Of a stretch of DNA of 64,000 nucleotides, positions 12,421 through 24,363 are shown one piece after another. The notes beneath the pieces were generated by a model that saw only the letters and a list, made by a program, of their open reading frames with translations, had not been told where the DNA came from and searched no databases. The translations under genes were made by a program, and so were the position numbers. The stretch's first letter is position 1, and the number at the start of each line of letters is the position of its first letter. Source of the DNA: Phoronis australis (taxonomy: Eukaryota; Phoronida; Phoronidae); the NCBI GenBank assembly GCA_002633005.1, contig NMRA01000507.1:186001-250000 (forward strand). The letters run 5' to 3'.

Positions 12421-12807
12421 ATGCTTGGTCTTGGAAGCATCGCTTTAACTTTTCTGGGGACGATAATTTTCCGAGTAGCCTCTGAACCACAACCACTATA
12501 CGGTAATATAGTGAACTTTTGTGCGGCAACGAAGCTCTTTGAGGCGCACGTCACATCGGTTTCTAGCGCATTCGTGTCGAGCTTTTATAGTTCGAAATCG
12601 GCTAGAAGTGACATTGAATGCACCGTTATTTGTAAACGAGACTCAGAAAACTGCGTGTCTGCTTTGTGGGATAATACAGGCGGCACATGTTATCTGTCTC
12701 GCTTTAATCTGAACTCCCAACAACCCGGTGAAAATCTCCAGGTTCGTTCGTCAGCGGAAGCCTCGAACACTGAAGGTAGAAAAGTGATATCGCTGAAGCA
12801 CAAGCTG
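12421..12807 (+). CDS. Exon 1: signal peptide and PAN/Apple-like domain
   Basis: ATG at 12421 opens a frame starting MLGLGSIALTFLGTIIF, a hydrophobic core followed by a VASEP segment, a good signal peptide with likely cleavage near residue 21. Residues about 30-100 contain Cys 34, 67, 71, 78 and 90. The order ECTVICKRDSENCVSALW and then CYLSRF is typical of PAN/Apple domains (C-x3-C-x6-C and a later C-x-L). The donor CTG|GTAAGT leaves phase 0; reading on would meet a stop 6 nt later. The start was chosen because it gives the signal peptide and lies just downstream of a TATA-like element. Confidence 0.85.
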
Positions 12808-15800
12808 GTAAGTTGATTTTGTTTATCAGAATCGAGCTAACAATCGCATGTACAGTCATTTTGCGAATTTTAATTGCCACCAGGTCAACAAGTTTGGATC
12901 TGGGAAAAACCCTTCAACCAGTGTACATTTATTTGGTGCATTTCCTCGTCATTTGTTCCCCTACCCATTGCGGTTTTCAGTGGCAGGCAAATCACTCAGT
13001 TATGCCTCGGACCAGCTAGTTCGAGGTTATGTCGAAGATGTGTCAATAACAAGGCCAAGGACGTTGAAACCTGTACGACTGGGGATGGTTTGTACCAAAA
13101 TAAATGTTTCAAAATGATATTATTTAAAAGAACGCTAAAATATAACCACAATGCATCTTTTTATTACTCTTTCTTCGCGGAAACGTTCATATTCTATAGT
13201 TGGCCATTCAAATCTCTCAATACCTTACCACTCCAAAGATCTTGTGCATATGTAGTTTGGTGTACTCTGTCATTTAGGATTATGTAGGACCTTATCGTCA
13301 TGTTTGTGCGTTTAGTCAAATATCTAAAAGGCTGCAAAAATTAACCCGGTAAAAGTATATATTTTCCAAAAGAAGAAAGCATTTAAATTTTCATTTTTGA
13401 CTTCTTAACAATTTGTCATTAAATGTGTCACGTAACTATGTTTTTGGTAAAATTCAGAAAAAAGAAAAGAACATTCATACCAAAATAACAGTATCAATAA
13501 CACGGCTAAGTAAGTTCCTATGTTCAGATGAAATCACCAAAAACTCTGTCACAGTTTTCTGTATCAATTCTCTTTCTTGTCATGCAATTTTCCTGTTGTG
13601 TTTTATAAAGGTTATAAAATTCTTAGCAAAGAGAAGACATTAAAAATCATAAAAGTATTTTTTATAAAAGTGCATAAAGCACTGTATAAGAAAGGTTCAT
13701 CTTAATCCAAGCTGTTGCGTGATGTTTCGAAGTTCTTCTAGGGCAGTGGTTGTAGCAAAGTAGGCTGTCTAGTTAAAAATACTACAAAGATTCACCATCC
13801 AGTAGTTATACCGTTTACACTACAAAAGTTGACTCGGATCAGCTGACACGGAACGAGACGTTCCAGCGCAAGTATGTGTGTAAATAGGACTCACACGTAG
13901 CAAATTGACACCGTGGTGACTACTTTTGCTACCCGTTTGTGAGGTATATCAATTTGAGCTCAATCATCTTGCTCCGTGTCAATAAGCGTGAGACTGGGGC
14001 AACTCGGAAAGGATCTTCTTTACTGCTCTTGTGCAATAACCTACACACGGGTTCCTGTCTCTGCAACTCCCGCTATTTGAAAACCTGCGCTTGTGCGTTC
14101 CACAGGCGTCCTCAGCTTCTGATCATCCCCAGTACACTACATATAATACTACAAGGTATGACACTCCCGACTAGAAATTCCACGGGTGCTTTACTTCAGC
14201 CCTCTATAGCTAACATAAAACTCAATAAATTTACACAAAACAAGGTTTCAACAAACCACTGGTAATTGTTCTTTCTTCCAATACCATTCACGGTGTCCTG
14301 TTCCGGCGACTTCGTAAGAAATTCGCAATCAAAGAACAAAAATGTTCACAAAAAGCCCAAACACACTTCCATCTTGGACGGCTCGAGGTCAAGGACGGTA
14401 CGGAAATTGCCAGTTTGTCGCGTAAAATCACGATGTCGATATCGCCGTAAAGTCACGATGTTGATATCGCCGTCCATCCGTAATTCATCGGTAATTTCCG
14501 TACCGTCCTTGACCTCGAGCCGTCCAAGATGGAATTGTGTTTGGGCTTTTTGTGAACATTTTTGATCTTTGGCTGCGAATTTCTTACGAAGTCGCCGAAA
14601 GAGGACACCGTGAATGGTATTGGAAGAAAGAACAATTACCAATGGTTTGTTGAAACCTTGTTTTGTGTAAATTTACTGAGTTTTATGTTAGCTATAGGGG
14701 GCTGAAGTGAAGCACGCGTGGAATTTCTTGTCGGGAGTGTCATACCTTGTAGTATTATATGTAGTGTACTGGGGACGATAAGAAGCTGAGGACGCCTGTG
14801 GTGCATTCCACTCTCCAACCTGCAACTTGCCTCAGTTAGTGAGATGTGTGTGTACATGTAAATGGCTGCTTGACACCGATCAATTTGCTTCGTGTCAGTT
14901 GCGCCGGGCCAAAAGTTGATGTGTAAACAGAACACTACATGGTTCGGCGGTCACTTTCAAACTGATGTACGTTAAGTACTTGGACGTGTGACGTCAGGAT
15001 AGAAGTAGGCGGAGCTAGAATTTTGATTCCTCCAAAGAATGGCGTTTTATTGTCCCACGCTCGTGCTCGTATTACCCATCCGTTTTGATACAAATAGATT
15101 CTCATACCTTCAAAGTAAAACTAAATGTCGTTGTCCATGATAAATTCATTTTCACCATCGACTGTTTTGTAAGGCATGGGACGTAACTGCTGAGTCCTTC
15201 AAGGAGATTTTAGACACCATCGGTTGACCACTTTTGAAGGGTTTGTCACTTTCTTGCTCTACTTCCTTGCCGTGGTCAGCAGTGGTAAATTTCCCTAGTG
15301 TGTTACCCATGAATGCACTTCTTTGATCGAAATGTATTTGTTTGTTAGGTGACAGGTGATAACAGTGAAGAATGCCTTGCCAAGAACTGTTCAGCGGGAC
15401 CCGCTTATTGTCGTAAAGAGTGTGATAACAACACTGCTACGTGTCTCGGTATGTTCACTCAGATGCCATGCCAACTTGCGTTTAGGCACGAGCCAACCAG
15501 GCATTTCTGATGAAGTAACACTTCTGCCACACCGAAATCGGAGCAGCCATGCATTATGAAGGCAAAGGCACTATTGCATCTGTGATCGTTATTCGTTAAA
15601 AGGATACTGAACCATGCTGGCATCAATCTTCCATGTTCAACGTAGAAATCGATTAAAAACTCACACTTCCTATGTCATAGATTGGACATCATGGTCCTTG
15701 GTGGGTGGTCAGGGGAGGGTCCAGGATTTTGTGTTGGGGGGGGGGCAGGGCAGAGTATTAGCCAGGATTTGCCCTTCAGGCAGTCTCACCCCCGAAGTGC

Positions 15801-18800
15801 CAAATGGAATTTGAAAGACTTTTAGGGGGCCATGGTCCCCTTGGCCCCCCTCTAAATCCGCCACTGCTGGTCTATTCTCATAGTTGCACTGTAATTCGCT
15901 AAAACGGTAGGTCACGCTTGCTTCTTCAGCAGACTTTAAAAGGGTTTTTGAAATTTCCTACAATTTTTTAGGGTTGTTGAGGGTTACAGAGCATAATTTT
16001 GTTCCAGAGATCTGGGTGGGTATGTCGTTTTTAGTTTCTGTTGATAGGCCCAAACCTGGTTTGGTATCCTTTTAGGGATTTTAAAAGACTTACCATTTTC
16101 TTGTTTCCTGCATGTGAGTTCATTGTTAAGATCCCAAAAGTCCTATACATTGATTTGCTTGATAACAGTTCCTAAGTTTTAAACGTAATGTACATAGACC
16201 TTGAGGTGACTTAGCAACGAGCGTAAGAAAACCAGGCGGTTCTACAACAACGTACACATCCTGAACCTTTTCTAAAGAAAAGTCACGTGGGCACAATCAG
16301 AAATGTGATTTGCCCAACATTTAAGTTTCAAATGTAGAATGATTAAAGACTTTGCTTGGCGTGGCAATCTGTTACTGTACTTCCTTATTAAGAAGGAGGG
16401 TTAAATATCCTAGATTGAAAATAATTAGAAACATCCTCATGTTAACTGGATCAAACGTTTAAATCTAAAAGAAAACGGTAGTTAAAAATTATATCCCAAA
16501 TATATAATTGCGAAGTTGAGCGGCGATCTGATTTCATTTTCAAATTTTCGCTTAAGGAATTTGAAAATACAAATAAAAAATCCTTTCTGTTTGGAACTGT
16601 TTGAAGTGGGACTTTTATTTTGTGAAGATTTTCTAGATAGTGAAAATAAAATTCTAAGTTATCAATTTATTAAAAGTAAATACAGTCTTAAGAATGTGTG
16701 CGTATTGTCATACAAAGCGGTTACCAATGAATTGACGAAGCATATGACGATCTATAATTGAGATCCATTTGCTGTAACAGCTTATATTTAATAGATTATG
16801 ACAGTCGTAGTGAGGATTGAGTCAAAAAACTCCATTTTACATACATTTGCACAAAACCCGATAATTTTGTACCGTCAAGTTATTATAATAATGAAAAAAA
16901 TTAAAGAACTTTACTATCATTATACAACGTTCACCCTTCCCATCAATCTAGAATTAAAGAGTTTTAAACGACTCTTTACACATGAGCTAATATTTATAAG
17001 TATGACTTTATACAAGATTGGAGTATTCCTACTTGTGAGAAGATACAGACATTTCAGTCTTCATCTCTGGGGTGTCATAGGTTTTTTCAGAACTCCAAGA
17101 CAGATCACAAATTAGTTCTTAACACCATTTATACACTCGCACTTTTCTTCATCTGCCGAAATACAAAGGTGGAAAAAGTTCCCATTTTTAATAATTTCAA
17201 ACTGAAGTTACACGCGTTTATAAGCACTACTCTAACGGATACCTCGGACAAAAACCTGAATAAGAGGAGAGGTCTGCGCTCACGTCTTTAGTTATTATCC
17301 TGGAAAGGCACAGGAATCTTCCGTTATATTGACATTTGAACAGTTAGTACCTGCTGTTGTTACACAACGTTATGCATTAGATCAGAATTTTCGTATCGAT
17401 TTATTTATCATATATGTTCGAGTATGTATAAATTATTACATGGCGAAGTCGTTATCCCCAGTATTCTACAGCGTGAGTGGATTTTGGCGTTAGCCCCGAG
17501 GGCAATAATTCTCCTAAATCCACGAGGGCTCTAGATAAGGGGGGGGAGCGACTGAGAAGATGTAATAATCTGTTTATACCAAACTGAACGAGAAACATTG
17601 CAATGAATCGATCTACATTTGTCGACTCACCCCGACTTTGTAACTACTTTCCATGTCTGAGGCCCGGGGTCGGAGGTCGTGACCTTTTAAGAAAAGCCGA
17701 GCTATTTTTTCAAATAATGCTTTTACTCAAAATGAAAATTTAAACAAAATAGAAATAAGGTGAATCTATGAATTAAGGTTTAGCAACTATTATAGCTTAC
17801 TACATATTTTATCACTCTAGGCTTCGACCAGGAAAATATCGTCTGCTAAAGCAGATTACTATTGGTAAATGAGTATAATGCTCAAGTCAAAGGATCCCGA
17901 CGACACGATACCCGAATTCAAATTGGAGATCGGTGATTTATAAGTGAGAGAACATGAAAGAAGAATTTCAATGAGTCTTAGCGTATAAATGTAGGTACAA
18001 TGCCCTTTGCTGAACATGCGATTGTCGTGCGTGCTCATTTAAGTATTCTATTTTTCCGTTCGATGACGTCAGCTGCTGAATGGTGTAGTGGTAAAGTTGA
18101 CGACTCGAAACACTTGCGGACCGGATTCGAAACCGGCCTCGGTTCCCGCCAGGATTCGAACCCGGGCCTTAAAAGTTCCGAGTCACCGACTTTACCACAA
18201 CACCACTCCGCGGCTGACGACACCAAACGAGAAAATAGAATACTTAATGAGCACACGCAACAATCACATGTTCAACAAAGGCCATTGTACCTACATTTAT
18301 ACCCTATGAAAAATAAGGCGTATAATTTCCATAAAAACGATATTTTAATTCAGTGAAATTTTTCTCCCGTGTTCTCTCACTTGTAAATCACCGATCTCCA
18401 ATTTGAATGCGGGTATTCTGTCGTCGGGATCCTTTGACTTGAGCGTTATAGCAAGGAGTGTAGTAGTATAGGAGAGTTCACGTGTGAGTTCGCTGTTACC
18501 GCTACTACTAGCGCCGCCAAGTGGTGACTAAGCAAATGTCAACCAGGAAGCTCTAAAACAATGGGGAAGGACGCATTTTGCAGTGCGATAAATTGCATGA
18601 ATTCATCCACGAAAACCTCAGACGTGTTATTTTTTAGGTTTCCTAAGGATCCAGAAAGGTAAGGATTATCAATAATATAATACATTGTCTTTCATTTTGT
18701 GTGTTCTGTTCACGGTTGTTAGACAAGTTGATCGCAATCCCGTTGCCATTGTTGTCTGCAGTGTAGGCTGGGCTGGACTGTACAGCCGGGCTGCCGGCGG

Positions 18801-21800
18801 AAGGACTATGACGAACGTACGGTGTGATCGTCAGCTTTTTGGATACTTGCAGTCCATGAATTCCAAATCAAAATTTAACCCGTACGATCGCAGGGATAAT
18901 TTTAGGAAAACGTACCCATGCCCATGGCCACGGGTTATATGACTCGGTCATGACACGGCCATGGCACAATCACAGCCACAGGGCCACAAGTCTATCATGA
19001 GTCAGTTTAGAGAATCTGTGGGTCTCGGTGAAAAGGTGAAAAAATCAACATAATTTTAATGTGCCAGTTGGACCAATTAAGTTAAGCAGTGCATCTTTGA
19101 AAACTTAATTCTATTTGTCAATGATGCGGGGAGCGCGGCCCTGTTAAAATATCCGTGGATCAACATTTTAGTCCGAGCTTTTTTCAGTTGACACCAAAAC
19201 ACTTTTGTCTCTATCACAATCACAGTACGACAGGAATTCTGTAGCGTAGTGTACTTTAGTGTAGGCTACCAGTCTTCTGCGAACCCAGTGAGTATGAGGT
19301 TTTTTCCTGAGTCTCTCAGTCATTGATTTCTGTACAAGTGCAAGCGCTGGGAGCTAACCTTATGAATAGAGATGCAGCCTATTTGTCCAAGAACTGCAAG
19401 TTATGCTCTCATCACTTCGAGGAGTCCATGTTCATGAATGAAGAACAAGCTGGTATTGACTGCAGTGCCCGAACAATATTTGATTTCCCGAATTCACCAA
19501 AAATGAAGATGTCAGGGTCAAAAAGTTCTCCGGAAATTATATTACAGCTCTGGAATAGGCTTTTTGCATTTCTGATTATCGTCTCACAAAGCAAGTACCG
19601 GAAAATCACGTGTAGAAAGGACGATTAGCCAAAATCTGGTTTTTGTATTTTACTAAGGTTGATCAGATTGAAACATTTTATGAATGGTTAGCCTGTGATT
19701 TGGAGAGAGCCAAAGTGAAACTGATGGATAATTCAGACGGTCTGAGTGTTGGGCTGAATTTTTGTTAAACCCAAGCAATCCGTATCATTTTGCTTCTGAT
19801 GACAAACACCTCTGTGAGTAAATTAGTTTTCAGCTTTATTTATAACGCATTTCTTTGGCGAAAAGTGCTGTTGTTTACTAGTGAATTAATAGAGAGTGAC
19901 AAGATTGGTCAGATTTTCTTGCTGTATTGGTTGGTGTATGTGTTGCATATTGTGTACGTTTTTGGAGATTGTGATTAATTTAAGCCCCAGTAGTGGCTAG
20001 GTATCAGATATGATCTTGTGGTCTGGCTTTAACTTACCTGATATATTTACTGTTATTGATAATAGGAACAGTGGGTACATAAAATAAAATTTTGGTTTTA
20101 TCATGCACGTCTTTTTAATTCAATTTTGTATGAAGCTATGTGGGTAGTGAATATTTTGATTGCTGTTCAGTACCTCTTAATTTTTTGTCATGTCATTTTG
20201 AACTTTGACTAGTTATGAGTGATGATATACTCAATGTTACTTCGTTTTGTAAGTTGTGAGCTATTCTACAGATTAGCAACTGACTGTGGGTGATTATAGT
20301 GAGAGAGTGGGATCGAGTTTACCCAAAACTGGTATGTCTAAAAAATAATGGAATGTTAAAAAATTGTGTTATGATTTTGTAGTAGTGATGAATTGCCTTG
20401 CTTTCTTCTTCTCACTTGTGTAACACCCACTGCACAAAACAATTGTCTGCATTGCTAGTAGCCTGGTGCATTGAATGGGGAACACATGCGAAATTGTTGG
20501 TTGGAGATGAAACCAGCAGTGAGCTGGGAGCAACATGTTTGTCAATGGTCAAATGTGTGACGATGGGAGGGGCTCAACACCCATGTGGCATACATACCCA
20601 TTGGTTTTTACTTGTTTAGCACTCCTCCATGTAACCCCCCTGGGAGGGAGTCAGCACCCATTTGGCGCCCACCTGGTTTTTGCCTGGTACCCCATTATCT
20701 GGCACCTGGGGGAATTCCCCTCTGAACCCCCAGGAGCAATGATTTAAATTTTGTAGTCCATGGAGGTATGAACTGTTGTAAGGAACGATAATTGTCTTGT
20801 TAAGAACTCAAGCATGAAACAAAACCATGATGGATTTTGAAGGGAGCTTCAAGAGAATAAAAACAAATACACTTTAATATTGATTAAAATACACATTTTC
20901 GTTCTCATTCAATTATAAGTAGGTGTTAGTTTATGTATTTTAACCATTTTCAATCACACAGTAATTTTATTGCACGATGAATGTCATTAAATTTGGGAAT
21001 TTATCAGTGTTTACATTGTTCGGACTGCGCTCCTAAGTAAGTGTTGATTATTCACCGCTTGGGGCGCCAGTGTTTCGACCGGTAACCATTGCGGCGAATG
21101 GTAAAATGGCGGAGTGAACTCTCCTGTACCAGTACACTCCTTGATTATAGTCAGTTACTAGTGGTAACCTACTTTAGCAGACGATATTTTCCCGGCCGAA
21201 GCTTAGCGTGATAAAATGTGTAGTAAGCTATAATAGTTGCTAAACCTTAATTTATAGATTCACTTTATTCCTATTTTGTTTAAATTTTCCATTGGTTTTG
21301 AGTAAAAGCATTATTTGCCAAGAAGCTCGACTTTTCTAAAAAGGTCACGACCTCCGACCCCGGGCCTCTGACATTGGGGCATAAGACATTCTCTTTCTAT
21401 GCAGCAGGTGACCCATTCTCCACAATTTTCTTTGGCACTTTCGTTTAGTATTATTTTTTCATTAATAAACATGCAGTATATTTTACTTCTAGCTCGTGGA
21501 AAGATACTTGAGTACAAAACCTTACACATATCCTATATTGAATCAGGCAGCGTCTGCGGTCAACCGTCAAAGTGACAATTTGGTTTCATTTGAAAAGTCG
21601 TTTCTATGCGCTGTTTTACAACAAACATTTGTCTTGGTAACAAAGGGTTATAAAATGCTTAATTATTATATCTCTTTTGAGTCAGACGGACATAAAATGC
21701 ATGGACAGCTGTGATAATTAGTAAAATTTATCTATATTAAACCGTTTATATTTGTTGCAGCTATATTACAGGACTGTGCTGAAATTCCAGTCTCGAACAT

Positions 21801-24313
21801 TCGGCATTTTTACTGGCCAAATTTTGAAAGTCACGAACATTCGGGGACAGTGTTGGTATGTTCGCTGCACGTTAGTCCTTGTACTCTGTTGTAAAGAATT
21901 GTCTGTGAACGTTGTGAACATCATGTCTGTTTTCATTAAAAGCAACAGTTTATATCATAACAAAAGTACAATTTTCCGATTCCAAGAAATTTTGTGGGCG
22001 CCGACCGGAATGTAGTCGGAAGCTTTGGCAGGGAGTCGCTGTCAAAAATCATCAATTTAGATGCATAATCCGGCAAAGCTAGAAAACCCTTCTCTGCTCG
22101 GTTGATTACTCAATCACAGGACTTCGGCATACCATGGGGCTACGTTGTTTGATATCCGAAGGCGATCACTCAATGGCCTACACACTTCCGGCCGATTTCA
22201 AATAGTCGATTGACATCAACGGCCGTCGCTCGAAGTGTGGTTGATGCCTGGCAGATTTATACACCATAGTCTGCTGAATCATGTTGCAGCAGGCTAGCCC
22301 GGCATCAGTTTTAATTTTGTAGCCACTGCAATCTCTCCGATAGAAATTCCAGGAGATAGTACGTGGCCTTTCGGATATAGTTCGCACCATCGACTGGATC
22401 CACCAAACATCACACGATATGTGATTAATGACTTTGGCAAATATTGGAAGATGTTTGCCAACACGCCGACTTTGTATATCCCGAGGACGTATTGTGATTG
22501 AACGATCTGATCGGGTCAGCACAAACTGCGATGGCAGAGAGGTTCCGAGGTGGAATCGACGAGTTTGTGGAGAAAATGGTTAGTACTGCCGGTAGCTGAG
22601 CGATGATTACATAGAAGACTGTGAATGGTGTCGGCCTGGCCTCTATGTTTAAGTCAGCAATCGTTGCATTATCGGAAATTCCGACTTTTCAATCATAGTA
22701 GGACGACAGATCTTATTGATTTTGTCTAATATCGACTAGCGATCGCTCACAGATTACTCAGTAGATTTGATTAGTCGACTGACGTTAACAGCAAACTGCC
22801 GACTTCAAGCAAAGTCCCATGAATATCTCCCTGATTTGTTGGTCTACATGATACTCTGTTGCTTGTAGTCTTGGTGTGTGGAGTAGCATCAATTTCACAT
22901 TGTTCATATGTGATCTCTGCTCTCGATCCGACCGAAAAGCTACTCAACAGGTGCGCGACAGGTACGCAACATGTTTGTACCAAGCAGGAAATTTTGCGAC
23001 GCTCGCCGTGCGACATTTTGATACTTAACGGCGCTAAATATTCAATATTGGTAAAACTCCATATGCAATTTGATACGGCAGGTCTGTAACAAAAAATCGC
23101 CGAGTAATATTGTACGATAGTTACACGACGAAAGAAAGCCTGACGTAGAACAATTGAGGGTCTAAAACTGTTTAACATGTCGTGCGATAGTCTTACAACC
23201 GTCTTACGTTACACGCACGATAGTCGTTAGAACATTTCACCATCACACGCCCATCATGTGACTATTGTGCACTCACGTTAGGACTACAAATCCAAGGCAA
23301 ATGCAAACACGACAATACCTTTGACGATCGTGTGACTGTCCGAACTTGCATCGTTTCTTCATTACCATCGCACGCCCAAAGTAACAAGGCCTTAAGGCAA
23401 TAGCCAACTAAAAGTAGTTGTTGACTTCCGTATACATATTGGCTACCACATTAGGATTGCGCACGCCCGCAGTTAATGACCGCTGGTTTTGAGTCGCGAA
23501 GGAGAATACTAACACTTCGATAGTGCAGAATTGTGTAGAATGGCTCGCGGTTGACAGATTTTTCTTAGCTTTGCTCTGAGTTACCAAACTAATTTACAAT
23601 TAACTACTCTGGTGCAAAAAACGTTTTCGCTACAAATTACTGGGCATTTAATCTAACCTTACCCTTGTTGCCCACGTTCAGGCATACCTGCATTGTAATG
23701 GCTGACACTAACAAATCTGGAGCGTTGCAGCGCGTTACACTTCGTCTTTAAATTCCTTGAACATGACACAGTGCACGTTTGACAGGATGTCTAGCTTTAA
23801 AATGTTCATATTTTGTTTTAGAGTGTACTCTACAGGAAAAAGTACAACTTTACTGGCCTGAGGGTTCAATTCCGCGGAGTTTTAGGAACTGGCAAACATG
23901 CGGATTCCAGTTGCAGCCGATGGCACTTCAGGTTTGACAACAAAGAGTGTCAAAATCCAGGAACTATAGAAGTGGTGTGGCTCAATGGCATGCCCTCGGA
24001 TTATTACAGACCTTCACGGGGTAAGACATTCACTCGTTTGAAACTTTAGGTTTGTTACCTCCGCTAATAAAGTTGAGAGACGTAATAAAATAGAATAAAA
24101 TAAAATAAGAAAATTTTTGTGGAACTTCGTGAAGTCGATTTGACTTTGTGGTTGTTTGTCCAGTGACGTCACTTTTTTCTCATTCGTTCTCAACATATCA
24201 TTGTCTTGCATTGCAAGAACCCCAACTGTTGATGCGGGGGCAAAAAAGGAGGCCAGCATTTTGAAACTTGAGATGTTTTCTCCAGATGGAAGTGTTTCTT
24301 CCTTTGATAGAAT

Positions 24314-24363
<50 letters not shown>

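Larger units (their letters stand above)
18452..21143 (+). mobile_element. P-like (THAP-encoding) DNA transposon, about 2.7 kb
   Basis: Left end CAAGGAGTGTAGTAGTA and right end (reverse) CAAGGAGTGTACTGGTA are terminal inverted repeats, followed by AGGAGAGTTCAC in both; a looser subterminal match continues for about 80 bp (GTTACCG, GCGCC, AAG(C/T)GGTGA). Ends are CA...TG as in P elements. Flanks are GTTATAG and ATTATAG, a 7-bp duplication with one change (P elements usually make 8 bp). A THAP coding exon starts 109 bp inside the left end. The transposase catalytic region is not recognisable, so the copy is non-autonomous. Confidence 0.78.
17653..21374. mobile_element. Giant palindromic fold-back element, interrupted by a P-like transposon
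   Basis: Left arm 17653-18150 and right arm 18165-18451 plus 21144-21374 are inverted copies (about 90-95 percent alike by eye). Outer tips read atgtc(t/a)gaggcccgggg; the outer arms share ttagcaactattatagc and gaaaatatcgtctgctaaag; the inner arms share ctcaagtcaaaggatcccga. Removing the insert 18452-21143 leaves one palindrome of about 1.0 kb. The left arm, where gagtataatgctc is uninterrupted, serves as the empty-site control for the insertion in the right arm. Confidence 0.85.

Noticed and set aside
12813-13287. Overlapping open frames just after exon 1
   Set aside because: They lie in intron 1 beyond a strong donor, show no domain, and would break the well-supported splice phase.
14266-14642. 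Paired open frames on opposite strands with the same start (MFFLPIPFTVS)
   Set aside because: Artefact of the fold-back arms, not genes.
15349-15448. EGF domain in exon 2
   Set aside because: Cysteine spacing does not match EGF well; described only as a Cys-rich linker.
18081-18205. tRNA gene at the palindrome centre
   Set aside because: A- and B-box-like words are present, but no acceptor stem could be paired and no proper anticodon arm was found on either strand.
18000-18356. Open frames on both strands with similar products
   Set aside because: The similarity comes from the palindrome: each is the mirror image of the other.
22178-22522. Minus-strand 114-codon frame as a transposase
   Set aside because: No catalytic motif or terminal repeats could be found.
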